Below, piece after piece: positions 44,624 to 53,568 of a stretch of 64,000 bases of DNA. Both the position numbers and the translations under genes were made by a program. The stretch comes from Microvirga terrae (GTDB lineage: Bacteria > Pseudomonadota > Alphaproteobacteria > Rhizobiales > Beijerinckiaceae): assembly GCF_013307435.2 (NCBI RefSeq), contig NZ_CP102845.1:2303001-2367000 (forward strand), given 5' to 3'. Position 1 is the first letter of the stretch, and the number at the start of each line of letters is the position of its first letter. The notes beneath the pieces were generated by a model, which ran no database searches, was not told the DNA's origin, and worked only from the letters and a program-made list of their open reading frames with translations.

Positions 44624-46087
44624 TCAGCGAAGTCTCACAGTCTCGGGTTCGAAGCATATCGGCACGGCCAGGAGCGCTCGAAATTTTCTGTACCCAGCCT
44701 GCCCAGGCATGAAGGCGTGCAGGAAAAGCCACGGATCTCCATCCGGTCCCTGTGCAAGCGAGGGATGGCCAGGGCCCACCCACTCTTGCGTCGAGCGCAG
44801 CAACGGACGCTCCATTTTGCGATAGGGGCCCAGCGGGGAGGAGGCAACAGCGACACCCGTTCCATATTCCGGGGTCGAGAAGTCGTTGCCGGAATAGAAC
44901 ATGTAGAACCGATCTCCGTGCTCTTCGACCCAAATACCTTCGATGAGGTGAGCTTCCCAATCACGATCATTCTCGAGTGCGACCACCCTGTCGCCGGTGA
45001 GGCAGCGGGTCTCCGGATCGAATTCCTGCGCGTAGATGGGTGTACGCAGGGCGGTGAGAATAGCCTCGACGGCCTGCCGCGTCTGGTCCGGATGCCGGCC
45101 GTCCGGCAGCGATTGAAGTCGTTGCCGGAATCCCGTGAAGTCCGACACGACGGCCTGGATCAGGACCTGCTGTGCAAGAAAACGCTCCATGGGTTCGAGC
45201 GTGCGCACCCAGGGCCAGAGCATTGACGCAAGCGAGGCCGCACGGCGATCCTCGGGCAAGGGAAAAAGCCGCTCCACCATATCCGCGCGGCAATGCAGGA
45301 ATTCGCTCAGCAAGCTTGGCCAGACGTCGTTGGTGTCTTCCTTCCAGAACAGGATTGTCCGCCCCATTCTGTCGACCAGGAAATGAGGATCGATCACGCC
45401 GCCGCTGACGAGAGGGGCAGGGTCGCTCTCATACGGCCCCTCCGGGCGCGACGAGCGGGCTAATCCGATCGCCAGGGAACCGCCGTGCTCGCGTGCGGTG
45501 AAACACAAGAAGAACTGGTCGCCGACCATGTGCATTTCGGGGGCCCAGAAATCGCTGACGTTCAGCCCATCCTCCGCCCAGGATGGCTTTCTCCCGCTTG
45601 GAAAGGCAAAGCCGGACAGCTCCCAGTGATCGAGTGTCCGGGAGCGAAGTATGGGAAAAGAGTTCGGAGCGTCGTTGGACGTTACGAACAGATAGTACCA
45701 ATCGCCGTCGCCGGTGCGTGCAGCCGGGACTTTGGTGACGGCAGGATCGCCGTACCCGTACCAGATCTCCGGCGCGATATTGCGGTCGAGCAACACCCGG
45801 CAAGGCAACACGTGGGAAGACACCTCTCCGTCGCTCCGATTGCGGGGGAGGCGTGAGCCGAAGCTGTTCGCAATCCATTCGAACAGGTCGAGGTAGTGGT
45901 CCTGCTCGCGACCGACGATATCGTGCCGTTGCGTTGTCATCGATCCCGTCACGGGGTCCTGCCCCGTCAGCTCGAAGGTTCGAACTTCGGCGCTGGCCGA
46001 GATCCGAGCCTCGAAGGGAAACGGAGCGTCGGCAGGCGCCTTGAGCCTCACATCCCGATCGCTGCTCCCGGATTCCCTGCTGTCCAT
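44624..46087 (-). CDS. GH43-like glycoside hydrolase with helical insertion
   Basis: A 487-residue protein from ATG 46087 (GGGAG upstream). Five-bladed propeller marks of GH43: WYGYGDPAVTK (base Asp), SDFWAPEMHMVGDQFFLCF, GGVIDPHFLVDRMGRTILFW, LIEGIWVEEHGDRFYMFYSGND (acid Glu) and GPGHPSLAQGPDGDPW. Between the FWKEDTND and IYAQEFDPE strands, where family members have a short loop, about 95 mostly helical residues are inserted. No clear signal peptide. It could be an arabinofuranosidase or xylosidase, in keeping with the GH51 operon 2 kb away; specificity cannot be read. Confidence 0.82.
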   Translation of the reverse strand: MDSRESGSSDRDVRLKAPADAPFPFEARISASAEVRTFELTGQDPVTGSMTTQRHDIVGREQDHYLDLFEWIANSFGSRLPRNRSDGEVSSHVLPCRVLLDRNIAPEIWYGYGDPAVTKVPAARTGDGDWYYLFVTSNDAPNSFPILRSRTLDHWELSGFAFPSGRKPSWAEDGLNVSDFWAPEMHMVGDQFFLCFTAREHGGSLAIGLARSSRPEGPYESDPAPLVSGGVIDPHFLVDRMGRTILFWKEDTNDVWPSLLSEFLHCRADMVERLFPLPEDRRAASLASMLWPWVRTLEPMERFLAQQVLIQAVVSDFTGFRQRLQSLPDGRHPDQTRQAVEAILTALRTPIYAQEFDPETRCLTGDRVVALENDRDWEAHLIEGIWVEEHGDRFYMFYSGNDFSTPEYGTGVAVASSPLGPYRKMERPLLRSTQEWVGPGHPSLAQGPDGDPWLFLHAFMPGQAGYRKFRALLAVPICFEPETVRLR

Positions 46088-46342
46088 GGCGTACTCCCGT
46101 CCGCTGCGCTCGAGGAACCCCATTTCACCCGGTCATGGCTTAACCGGATTCCCTTGGCTTCTTCCGCTAACGCTGACCCTGCGCGCTTTGCTCAACTCGC
46201 GGCCATGTCACAATCCGACGCACCGCTGTAGCACGCTGGCGCAGTGACCTGCGATGCACGAAATTTCTCAGCGTCGTCCCCGGATCCGGCCGTATTCAAT
46301 CGTCCCGCGCACCATCGTCCGCAGCGCTCGGCCCGGAAAACT

Positions 46343-46891
46343 TTAGGGTACGTGTTTGAACAGGGCAGCTCTGACCAGACGGTCAGGGCCAAGATCATCG
46401 TCGCCGTCGAGCGCCAGGAGCTCTGCCAAGCGCGTTCGGGCGCGGCTCACCCGGCTCTTGATGGTGCCGATATTGACCCCGCAGATCTGGGCCGCTTCCT
46501 CATATGATACTCCCTCAGCCGAGACGAGCAGAAGCGCTTCGCGTTGCTCGACAGAGAGCTTCGTCAGGGCGACCTGCAGGTCCCGGAAGTCGAGGTGCGG
46601 ACCTTGCTCGGGCATGACAGCCAGTTGCTGCGCCATGGCTCCGTCCGGATCCTCCACCTCCCGGCGACGCCTGCGATAGTCGGTATGAAACTGATTTCGC
46701 AGGATGGTGAACAGCCAAGCCTGCATGCTCGTGCCGGGCTGGAACTTATCGAGGTTCTCGAGTCCCCGCAGGAGAGCGACTTGAACGAGGTCATCCGCGC
46801 GCTCGATGCTGCCGGACAAGGAAATGGCGAAGGCGCGCAGGTGAGGGATCGCGGCCAACATTGCTTGATGGACGGAATTCTCATTCGCCAT
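46343..46891 (-). CDS. ecfG: EcfG-type general stress sigma factor
   Basis: A 182-residue ECF sigma factor with region 2 (SGSIERADDLVQVALLRGLENLDKF), the EcfG-like junction GTSMQAWLFTILRNQFHTDYRRRRREVEDPDG and region 4 (LTKLSVEQREALLLVSAEGVSYEEAA and GTIKSRVSRARTRL). Family knowledge: EcfG directs the alphaproteobacterial general stress response from GGAAC-type promoters and is held by NepR until PhyR is phosphorylated. Its ATG overlaps the upstream nepR gene by 11 bases, confirming the pair. A phyR gene is not in the window. Confidence 0.9.
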   Translation of the reverse strand: MANENSVHQAMLAAIPHLRAFAISLSGSIERADDLVQVALLRGLENLDKFQPGTSMQAWLFTILRNQFHTDYRRRRREVEDPDGAMAQQLAVMPEQGPHLDFRDLQVALTKLSVEQREALLLVSAEGVSYEEAAQICGVNIGTIKSRVSRARTRLAELLALDGDDDLGPDRLVRAALFKHVP

Positions 46892-47132
46892 CAGTTTGCT
46901 TTACCCCCTGATCCAGTTGCGCAAGGAGCTGGATGAACCGGTTGGGAACGGGCTCGCTCATCAGGTGAGAGTACAGGGCCTGAAGCTGCTCTCCCAAAAG
47001 GGAGGCAACATGAGGCGGCAGGGTCGGTTCGGCCTCCAGAACATTCTCACCATCGGGGATCTCCTCGATGGCATTCGGCTCGATCAGGGCTGCGCCGTTC
47101 TTGGGATTGCTCGCAACCACTCTCGCCTCCAC
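46881..47132 (-). CDS. nepR: NepR-type anti-sigma factor
   Basis: An 83-residue protein starting at GTG 47132. Its core LLGEQLQALYSHLMSEPVPN plus RFIQLLAQLDQ matches the two-helix core of NepR (the x-x-L-x-x-x-Y-x-x-L-x-x-x-P-V-P-x-R-F-x-x-L-L pattern). N-terminal residues are acidic and presumably disordered. It binds the EcfG sigma factor and is titrated by phospho-PhyR. It is directly upstream of ecfG with an 11-base overlap, the usual arrangement. Confidence 0.88.
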   Translation of the reverse strand: MEARVVASNPKNGAALIEPNAIEEIPDGENVLEAEPTLPPHVASLLGEQLQALYSHLMSEPVPNRFIQLLAQLDQGVKQTDGE

Positions 47133-47664
47133 ACCGCTACATCAATCCTGGAATGTTCTCACAGAGAACTTTATTGCCATTAGTGCAGCATCAAAGCTTT
47201 GCCATTCACTTATGATAGTGTCGGCACGAAGAGCCGGATCGTTCACGTTCGGTTGGTGAGTCCTCTGCCGAAGTCTCGTTTCAAGTCTCGTCGGGACGAG
47301 CCGACGGGCGCGGATGGTTCGCCCAGTGACAGAGCCTCTGCCAGCGACCTTCAGGGGTGCCGGAAGGAGAGGGCGGGGCAGAGCGACCAGGCGGCACCTT
47401 GGCCACGTCGACTGCGAGGCGGATTCTCTCAGCTCTCCCGCCAGAATTTGGCTGAATGCGCCGCATCAAGGCTCGGTTCACGGCGCGATCTCCTGCCTGG
47501 TGGCCGCAGCGGCATCGAGGAGTTCTGTCCAGAAGCCGCAAGCCCGACGCCGGAGCTTTTGTAGTCATGATCCTAGGGTAATACCTGATAGACCACTGCA
47601 GCCGCTTGATGGTAGTTTGGGTCTTGGTACGACCCACATTGTTGGCGCTACAGGAGTGGATCCC
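47133..47664. other. Divergent intergenic region
   Basis: About 530 bases between nepR (minus) and the DUF1269 gene (plus). The open frame running into the DUF1269 gene from 47314 is not supported upstream of ATG 47665. I looked for the GGAAC...GTT promoter pattern of EcfG and found no convincing match on either strand. Confidence 0.45.
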
Positions 47665-48234
47665 ATGGCTGAACTGGTGGTCGTCGGGTTCGACAACCCG
47701 AATGATGCTGATCGTGTCCTGACCGAACTGACCCGACTGCAAAAGGAATACCTCATCGACCTGGAAGATGCCGTCGTGGCCATCCGTGGGGCGGATGGCG
47801 CCGTCCGTGTTAAGCAGAGCGTCAACCTCGTCAGACTCGGAGCGACGTCCGGAGGTCTCTCCGGTGCGATGTGGGGCAGCCTCATCGGATTGCTGTTCCT
47901 CAATCCCCTTGCCGGACTTGCGATCGGAGGCGCCGTGGGAGCAGGGTCCGGTGCGTTGTCCGGAAGCATGATCGACTACGGCATCAACGACGACTTCATC
48001 AAGTCCATCGGTGCGACCCTGAAGCCCGATTCATCCGCCTTGTTCCTTCTCATTCGAAAGTCACAGCCCGAGAAGGTGCTGGCCGAACTCTCCGGTTTCA
48101 ACGGGCGCGTCATCCGATCCTCGCTTTCGCCGGAGCAGGAATCGAAACTGCAGGCCGCCCTGTCGAAGGTGCATGCGCCAAGTCCAAGCGAAGGGGTTGC
48201 AGCGGCGGGCTCGATTCCAGCGCAGGCGCTCTGA
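47665..48234 (+). CDS. DUF1269 glycine-rich membrane-associated protein
   Basis: A 189-residue protein from ATG 47665 with AGGAG eight bases upstream. It starts MAELVVVGFDNPNDADRVL, the DUF1269 lead. A long glycine/alanine-rich hydrophobic stretch (LIGLLFLNPLAGLAIGGAVG) resembles a glycine zipper, followed by MIDYGINDDFIKSIGATL and FLLIRKSQPEKVL. The function is not established. It is divergent from the stress-response pair and followed by an HdeD-like gene, a likely stress or envelope setting. Confidence 0.87.
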   Translation: MAELVVVGFDNPNDADRVLTELTRLQKEYLIDLEDAVVAIRGADGAVRVKQSVNLVRLGATSGGLSGAMWGSLIGLLFLNPLAGLAIGGAVGAGSGALSGSMIDYGINDDFIKSIGATLKPDSSALFLLIRKSQPEKVLAELSGFNGRVIRSSLSPEQESKLQAALSKVHAPSPSEGVAAAGSIPAQAL

Positions 48235-48355
48235 GAGTTTCGATGAAGGCATTGGGAATGATGCCTGTCCGTTCTCGGGCTATGCGGCCTACCTCGCATC
48301 GAGTGCGTTCAACCGACCGTTCGACAGCACCCGCGTCATGAGGCAGGAGGATAGG

Positions 48356-48928
48356 ATGGCGATATCGCTGGACGCCGCGGCGGAAGTGTTCCGTGAAGCG
48401 ATGCGGCATTCCGTCAAGCGCTATGCGCTGTGGTACTTGGCGGAGGGATCGCTCTTGATCGTCGCGGGCATCCTGGCGATCGTCTACCCTGTGTTCTCGT
48501 CGACCGCAGTCATCGTTCTCCTCGGCTGGCTTCTGGTGATCAGTGGCTTGCTGCAGACGCTCAGTCTCATCAGCGCGCGCCACGTGCCGCATTTCTGGCT
48601 GCAGCTGATCTCGATCGGGCTTGCCATGCTGATCGGCTTTCTGTTCCTGCGCGACCCGGCTCAAGGACTGACGACAATCTCGCTCCTCCTCATCGTTTTC
48701 TTCATGATGGAGGGTATTTCCAAAGTCGTCTTCGCGTTGACGATCCGTCCCTTCCCCAATTGGGGCTGGGTTCTGGCCAGTGGTGTCGTGGGCATCGCGC
48801 TTTCGTTGATCCTGTGGGCCAATCTGCCGGTGACGTCCGTCTGGCTCTTAGGCGTTCTGCTCGGCATGAATCTGATCAGCATCGGTTCGGCCATTGCCTA
48901 TCTGGCCTGGCAGGTGCGGGTCAGCTGA
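48356..48928 (+). CDS. HdeD-like six-helix membrane protein
   Basis: A 190-residue protein from ATG 48356 with AGGAGG upstream. Six hydrophobic segments (for example LLIVAGILAIVYPVFSSTAV, LLGWLLVISGLLQTL, GWVLASGVVGIALSLIL), in the HdeD (acid-resistance membrane protein) pattern. The start is 121 bases after the DUF1269 stop on the same strand, so co-transcription is likely. In enterobacteria HdeD contributes to acid resistance; the role here is an inference. Confidence 0.87.
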   Translation: MAISLDAAAEVFREAMRHSVKRYALWYLAEGSLLIVAGILAIVYPVFSSTAVIVLLGWLLVISGLLQTLSLISARHVPHFWLQLISIGLAMLIGFLFLRDPAQGLTTISLLLIVFFMMEGISKVVFALTIRPFPNWGWVLASGVVGIALSLILWANLPVTSVWLLGVLLGMNLISIGSAIAYLAWQVRVS

Positions 48929-48937
48929 TCCGGCTCG

Positions 48938-50770
48938 TCAGAACCGCCAGATCAGCGGCACGACGAAGACCGCGATGACGAAAAACCACACGAGAAGGGG
49001 TAATCCCAGCTTCCAGTAATCACCGAAAACATAGCCTCCCGGCCCCATGACCATCAGGTTGGTCGGCGTCGCGATGGGGGTCAGGAAAGCCCCTGCCGCC
49101 GCAACCGCGGTGCTCATCAGAACGGGGCGGGGCGAGATGCCCATGCTGGTCGCGGCCGCGGCCCCGATGGGAATGACGATCAGGGCGGTGGCGGTGTTGC
49201 TGATCAACTGGCCCATGATGGCGGTGAGCACGAAGAGGCCGGCGAGCAGCGCGTAGGGACCGGCATCGCCGACGAGACGGACCAGTCCCACGGCCATGAG
49301 CCCGGCCGCTCCCGTCTCGACCATCGCGGTGGACAGCGGCATCAACGCGCCGACCAGGATCACGGTCGTCCAGTCGATGGACCGGAAAGACTGATCGACG
49401 GTGAGGATCCGTGACAGGACGATGGCCCCGGCCGCAAGCAGGCCTGCGACGGCGGGCGGCACGAGGCTGGTCGCGAGCAGGACCACCATCGCAACCAGGA
49501 CGGCGATCGCCTGGTAGGCTCCCGGTCCGAGAGGCACCGCCTGACGCCGGATCAACTCGGGCGAGTTCACCACCAGCACGTCCGGATCGCTGAGGTGAAC
49601 ATCGAGCGCCTTCCAGGTTCCTTGGAGCAGCATGGTGTCGCCCGCCTGCAGGGCGACGTCGCGGCGGCCGGAGTTCGGATTGCCAGTGCCGGTCTCAGCT
49701 CCGGCCCGTTGCACCGCAAGCACGATGAGGTCACCGCTGTCGGTGACCATGCCGGGGAACACGATCTGCCCGATGAGGCTAGAGCGCGGTGGGATCACCA
49801 CCTCGGCTAGGCCTGACCGGCGGTTGAACAGCGTTTCCTCACCTTGCCCCGACGCACCGTCCTCGCGGAACGCGAGGTGCATCCGCCTGGCGAGCGATGC
49901 CGCCGCCTCGGCCGTCCCGCGCACGAGCATGTGGTCGCCGTCCCCCACGGGCCGGCGCAGCGGGGCGGCGCTCTCGCCCTCATGCACGGCGACGAGTTGC
50001 AGGCCGGGGAAGGCCGAGAGATCGACCTGCGACGGAGACAGGCCGACATAGGACGAGGTGGCGCGCACGCGCATCCGGAAGACGCCGTCGGCGAGGCCGT
50101 ACTGCTCCACCAGGGTCCTGGCATGGTGACTGAGGTCGGCTGGCATCTTGGCGCCGTTGCGCTGCGGCAGGAGCCGTTCGCCGAAGAGGATGATGATGGC
50201 CATGGTGCCAAGGAGAAGGGGGGCACCCACGAGGGCGAATTCGAGGAAGGCGAACCCACCGACCCCGGCGTCGAGCCCAGCCTCCGAGACGAGGACGTTC
50301 ACCGGCGTTCCGGTGAGTGCGAGCATCGATCCCGCGTGGGCCGAGAAGACAAGGGGCATCAGCAGTTGGGAGGACTTCCTCCTGAGGCGCATGGCCATGA
50401 CCATGACGACCGGAAGCAGGGCGGCAACGGCACCGTTGACGCTGATCATGGCCGTGAGCAGGGCTACGAGGCTCATCGTGAGGAGCAGCAGACGGGTCCG
50501 GCTCTCCTGTCCCGCTCCCTGGATCAGGAGCTGACCAGCCCAAGCGGTCACGCCGGTTGCCTCAAGAGCTGCACTGACCACGAAGAGACAGGTGATGAAG
50601 ATGACGGCAGGGTCGCCGAAACCGCCGAGCGCCTGCTCCAGCGTCAGAACCTGCGTGGCCCACAGAGCCAATGCGGTCGCCATCGCGACGACAACGACCG
50701 GCAGCCTGTTCCAGACGAACAGGACGACGGCCGCCGCGATGATGACGGCGATGTAAGTGATCGGGCTCAA
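48938..50770 (-). CDS. DASS/SLC13-family permease with two TrkA-C domains
   Basis: A 610-residue permease. The N-terminal half has about six helices, then two soluble regulatory domains of the RCK-C/TrkA-C type (about 205-290 and 300-390; LVAVHEGESAAPLRRPVGDGDHMLVRG as the clearest part), then more helices with the substrate-loop motif SNTATALIVIPIGAA and ATPTNLMVMGPGGY. It starts at TTG 50770, four bases after the peptidase stop; the next in-frame ATG would cut the first helix. Typical substrates are sulfate, dicarboxylates or other anions. It is the last gene of the AbgT-peptidase operon. Confidence 0.9.
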   Translation of the reverse strand: MSPITYIAVIIAAAVVLFVWNRLPVVVVAMATALALWATQVLTLEQALGGFGDPAVIFITCLFVVSAALEATGVTAWAGQLLIQGAGQESRTRLLLLTMSLVALLTAMISVNGAVAALLPVVMVMAMRLRRKSSQLLMPLVFSAHAGSMLALTGTPVNVLVSEAGLDAGVGGFAFLEFALVGAPLLLGTMAIIILFGERLLPQRNGAKMPADLSHHARTLVEQYGLADGVFRMRVRATSSYVGLSPSQVDLSAFPGLQLVAVHEGESAAPLRRPVGDGDHMLVRGTAEAAASLARRMHLAFREDGASGQGEETLFNRRSGLAEVVIPPRSSLIGQIVFPGMVTDSGDLIVLAVQRAGAETGTGNPNSGRRDVALQAGDTMLLQGTWKALDVHLSDPDVLVVNSPELIRRQAVPLGPGAYQAIAVLVAMVVLLATSLVPPAVAGLLAAGAIVLSRILTVDQSFRSIDWTTVILVGALMPLSTAMVETGAAGLMAVGLVRLVGDAGPYALLAGLFVLTAIMGQLISNTATALIVIPIGAAAATSMGISPRPVLMSTAVAAAGAFLTPIATPTNLMVMGPGGYVFGDYWKLGLPLLVWFFVIAVFVVPLIWRF

Positions 50771-50774
50771 TCGC

Positions 50775-51980
50775 TCACTCGTCCTCGATCGTGGCCAAGA
50801 GCAGCGCCAAGCGGCAGCCGGTCGCGAATTCCGGCAGGTTCACGTATTCCTTGATCGTGTGGATCTCCGCCTGTCCGGCCCCGATGGTGACGGTCGGGAC
50901 ACCATGCTTGTCGAGCCAGTTGGCATCAAGGCCGCCGTTCGAGAACACGTAATTGGGTGTGAGGCCGAGCATGGTCATCGCCCGGGTCGCGCGGCGTACG
51001 ACGGGTGCAGTCTCATCCAGGTTGAAGGGTGGATAGGATGGTGTGTGGGTGAAGGTCATTTCGGCCATTTCGCCTTGATCGTCCTTCACCGCTTCCCGAC
51101 CTCTCCGGAAAGCCCCTTCAAAGCCCTGCGCGATCGCCGTCGCAAACGCGGAGGTTGGGCTCCGCGCCTCTCCCTTGATGAACGCATAGTCGGTGACCAC
51201 GTTCGTCGCGTCCCCGGCGGCCTTGCCGTCCTTTCCGCCGAAGATGCCGACATTGCTGGTGCCCTTGCCGTCGGCCTTCACCACCTTGCCGAACCAGCCC
51301 TCCCGCTGCGCCTCGGCAAGCCCGATGGCGCCGACCAGCGACGCCGAGATGCCCTTCTCGGGCGCCACGCCCGCATGCGAGGCCTTGCCGATGATCTCGA
51401 CCTCCCAGTTTTCCTGCCCGACCGCCCCGATGATCAGATCGTTCGGATCCTGGCCGTCCACATTGATGCACATGACGGCCCCGCCGAGATCAACCGGGTC
51501 GAGCTCGCGCGCGCCGTGAAGGCCGCTTTCCTCACGCACCGTGAAGAGCAGCGTGATCGGCGGGTGCGGCAGGTTGTGCTTCAGCAGCGTCTCTGCGAGC
51601 ACGACGAGGATGGCGCATCCCGTACGATTGTCTCCGCCGAGGGCCGTCGTGCCATCCGAGACGATACGGTCGCCCTCCCGTCTAGGCTTGGCGCCGGCGC
51701 AAAGCGGCACCGTGTCGAGATGGGTCGCGAACAGCAGCCGCGGCCCGGGCCGGGTTCCGGGTAGATCGACGATCAGGTTTCCCGTTTCCGTCGGGACGGG
51801 AATGCGCTTGTGCGCGGTATCGAAGCGGATCGCGGAGGCCGGAACGCCCGCCTTCCTGAGGGCGTCGGAAACGGCCGCAGCGATCCGGGCTTCGCTCCCC
51901 GTGACGCCTTCGACCGAGAGAAACCGCATCAGGTGATCCTCGGCGGCGGCGACATCGAGGGGTGGCGCAAAGCTGTCCAT
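50775..51980 (-). CDS. M20-family metallopeptidase (PepT-like)
   Basis: A 401-residue zinc aminopeptidase/deacylase. Metal ligands: LFATHLDTVP (His, with Asp two on), GGDNRTG (bridging Asp), VREESGLHG (Glu-Glu) and AEIHTIKEYV (His near the C-terminus). The lid domain contains GKASHAGVAPEKG. It resembles tripeptidase T more than AbgB, but its neighbour is an AbgT transporter, so splitting of an imported p-aminobenzoyl-glutamate or small peptide is plausible. No signal peptide; cytoplasmic. ATG 51980, 34 bases after the transporter stop. Confidence 0.9.
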   Translation of the reverse strand: MDSFAPPLDVAAAEDHLMRFLSVEGVTGSEARIAAAVSDALRKAGVPASAIRFDTAHKRIPVPTETGNLIVDLPGTRPGPRLLFATHLDTVPLCAGAKPRREGDRIVSDGTTALGGDNRTGCAILVVLAETLLKHNLPHPPITLLFTVREESGLHGARELDPVDLGGAVMCINVDGQDPNDLIIGAVGQENWEVEIIGKASHAGVAPEKGISASLVGAIGLAEAQREGWFGKVVKADGKGTSNVGIFGGKDGKAAGDATNVVTDYAFIKGEARSPTSAFATAIAQGFEGAFRRGREAVKDDQGEMAEMTFTHTPSYPPFNLDETAPVVRRATRAMTMLGLTPNYVFSNGGLDANWLDKHGVPTVTIGAGQAEIHTIKEYVNLPEFATGCRLALLLATIEDE

Positions 51981-52014
51981 CGTTCGATCCAATGTTTGCG
52001 GTTGCCTGATAGGT

Positions 52015-53568
52015 TCACAATCCCCACGGAAGCCCGAGCATCTTCCAGAGGGCGAAGAGGGCGGTCCAGAGAACGAACATCCACACGACATAGGGAAGCA
52101 TGAGCGACACGACTGTGCCGACGCCAGCCGTCCGGTCGTATCTCTGGGCGAATCCCACGACGAGGGCGAAATAGGCGTTCAGGGGCGTGATCGCATTCAT
52201 GGGCGAGTCGCCGACGCGATAGGCAGCGAGCACAGCTTCCGGCTCGACCCCGAGCTTCATGAGCAAGGGTACGAACACAGGAGCGAAGATCGCCCATTTG
52301 GCGATGGCGCCGGTCAGCAGCAGGTCGATGATCGCGACCACCACGATGAAGCCGAGCAGCAGCGGCAGCGCGCCGATGTTGGCCGCCTGCAACGCGCCCG
52401 ACAGGCTGAGCGCCATCACGGTGCCCATGTTGGTATAGGTGAAATAAGCCACGAACTGGCTCAGCACGAAGAACAGGAAGATCGTGCCGCCGAGGCTCTT
52501 GATCGACTTCTCGATCGCTGCGATGACCTCGGGCAGTGTCCTGAGCGTCCCGGCACCGATGCCGTAGGCCCAGCCCGTCACGAGGAACATCAGCATGATC
52601 AGCGCGATCAGGCCGCTCATGAAGGGCGAGTCGCCGATCAACTCGCGCGTTTCGGGGTTCCGGAGAGGCGCGCCGGATGGAAGGGTCAGCAGGCAGAAGA
52701 CGGCGATCAGTCCGAGCAGCCCGAGACCGGCGTAGCGCAGGCCGCGCGACTCCTGCTCCGACAGTTCGGCGCTTTGCTCCGTCGTGGTTCCCTCCGCGGC
52801 CAGCCTCGGGTCGTAGGCGCCCAGGCGGGGTGCGACTATGCGGTCGGTGATGAAGGCGACGACGACGGTGAGGAACAGCACGGACGCGAAGGAGAACCAG
52901 ACATTCGAGGCAAGGCCGATGGAGCGGTTCGGATCGACGAGATGAGCCGCGTCATTGGTGAACTCCACCAGCACGGCATCGAGCGGCTTGATCAGCATGT
53001 TGACCGTGAAGGCACCGGCCACGGCAGCAAAGCCCAGCGCGAGCCCGGCCAGGGGATGGCGCCCGACAGCCAGATAGGCGATGCCCGCAAGCGGGATCAG
53101 GACCAGATAGCCCGCATCGGCCGCGATGCTCGCGATGATGCCGACGAAGGACAGGATGTAGGTGAGCGCCCAGGCCGGCGAGACGATCACGAGCTTGCGG
53201 ATCAGAGCGGTGACGAGTCCGGATTCTTCGGCCACCCCGGCGCCGATCATTGCGACGATCATGAGGCCCACCGCCGTGAACCCCATGAAGTTCGGGATCA
53301 GCGACGCGTACATGAAGCGGATGCCGTCGGCGGTCAGGAGGCTGCGGATCTCCGTGGTGGCGGTCTCGACCAGGTGCGTGTCCGGGTTGATGCGCTCGAA
53401 GGTGACGGCCGCGCCGAACAGACTGAGCACGGCCGAGAGCACGATGACGATGCCGATAAGAATCAGGAAAATGACGACGGGATGGGGAACCATGTTCCCC
53501 ACGCGTTCAACGCCGTCGAGAAAACGCTGCATCGAGGTCTTCGATGCGACTTCCGTGCTGGTTGTCAT
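52015..53568 (-). CDS. abgT: AbgT-family transporter
   Basis: A 517-residue permease with about eleven to twelve helices from ATG 53568 (AAGGGCGAG upstream). AbgT marks: LDGVERVGNMVPHPVVIF, NPDTHLV, FVGIIASIAADAGYLVLIPL, VNMLIKPLDAVLVEFTNDAAHLVDP and the late VGDSPMNAITPLNAYF. Known members carry p-aminobenzoyl-glutamate or export sulfonamides. It is the first gene of the operon with the M20 peptidase and the DASS permease. Confidence 0.93.
   Translation of the reverse strand: MTTSTEVASKTSMQRFLDGVERVGNMVPHPVVIFLILIGIVIVLSAVLSLFGAAVTFERINPDTHLVETATTEIRSLLTADGIRFMYASLIPNFMGFTAVGLMIVAMIGAGVAEESGLVTALIRKLVIVSPAWALTYILSFVGIIASIAADAGYLVLIPLAGIAYLAVGRHPLAGLALGFAAVAGAFTVNMLIKPLDAVLVEFTNDAAHLVDPNRSIGLASNVWFSFASVLFLTVVVAFITDRIVAPRLGAYDPRLAAEGTTTEQSAELSEQESRGLRYAGLGLLGLIAVFCLLTLPSGAPLRNPETRELIGDSPFMSGLIALIMLMFLVTGWAYGIGAGTLRTLPEVIAAIEKSIKSLGGTIFLFFVLSQFVAYFTYTNMGTVMALSLSGALQAANIGALPLLLGFIVVVAIIDLLLTGAIAKWAIFAPVFVPLLMKLGVEPEAVLAAYRVGDSPMNAITPLNAYFALVVGFAQRYDRTAGVGTVVSLMLPYVVWMFVLWTALFALWKMLGLPWGL

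Noticed and set aside
47314..47664. Upstream extension of the DUF1269 frame
   Set aside because: No similarity and no ribosome site; ATG 47665 has AGGAG and begins the conserved family sequence.
47133..47664. EcfG-type promoter (GGAAC-spacer-GTT) for nepR or DUF1269
   Set aside because: Only partial matches (TGAAC, AGAAC) without a matching second element at the right distance.
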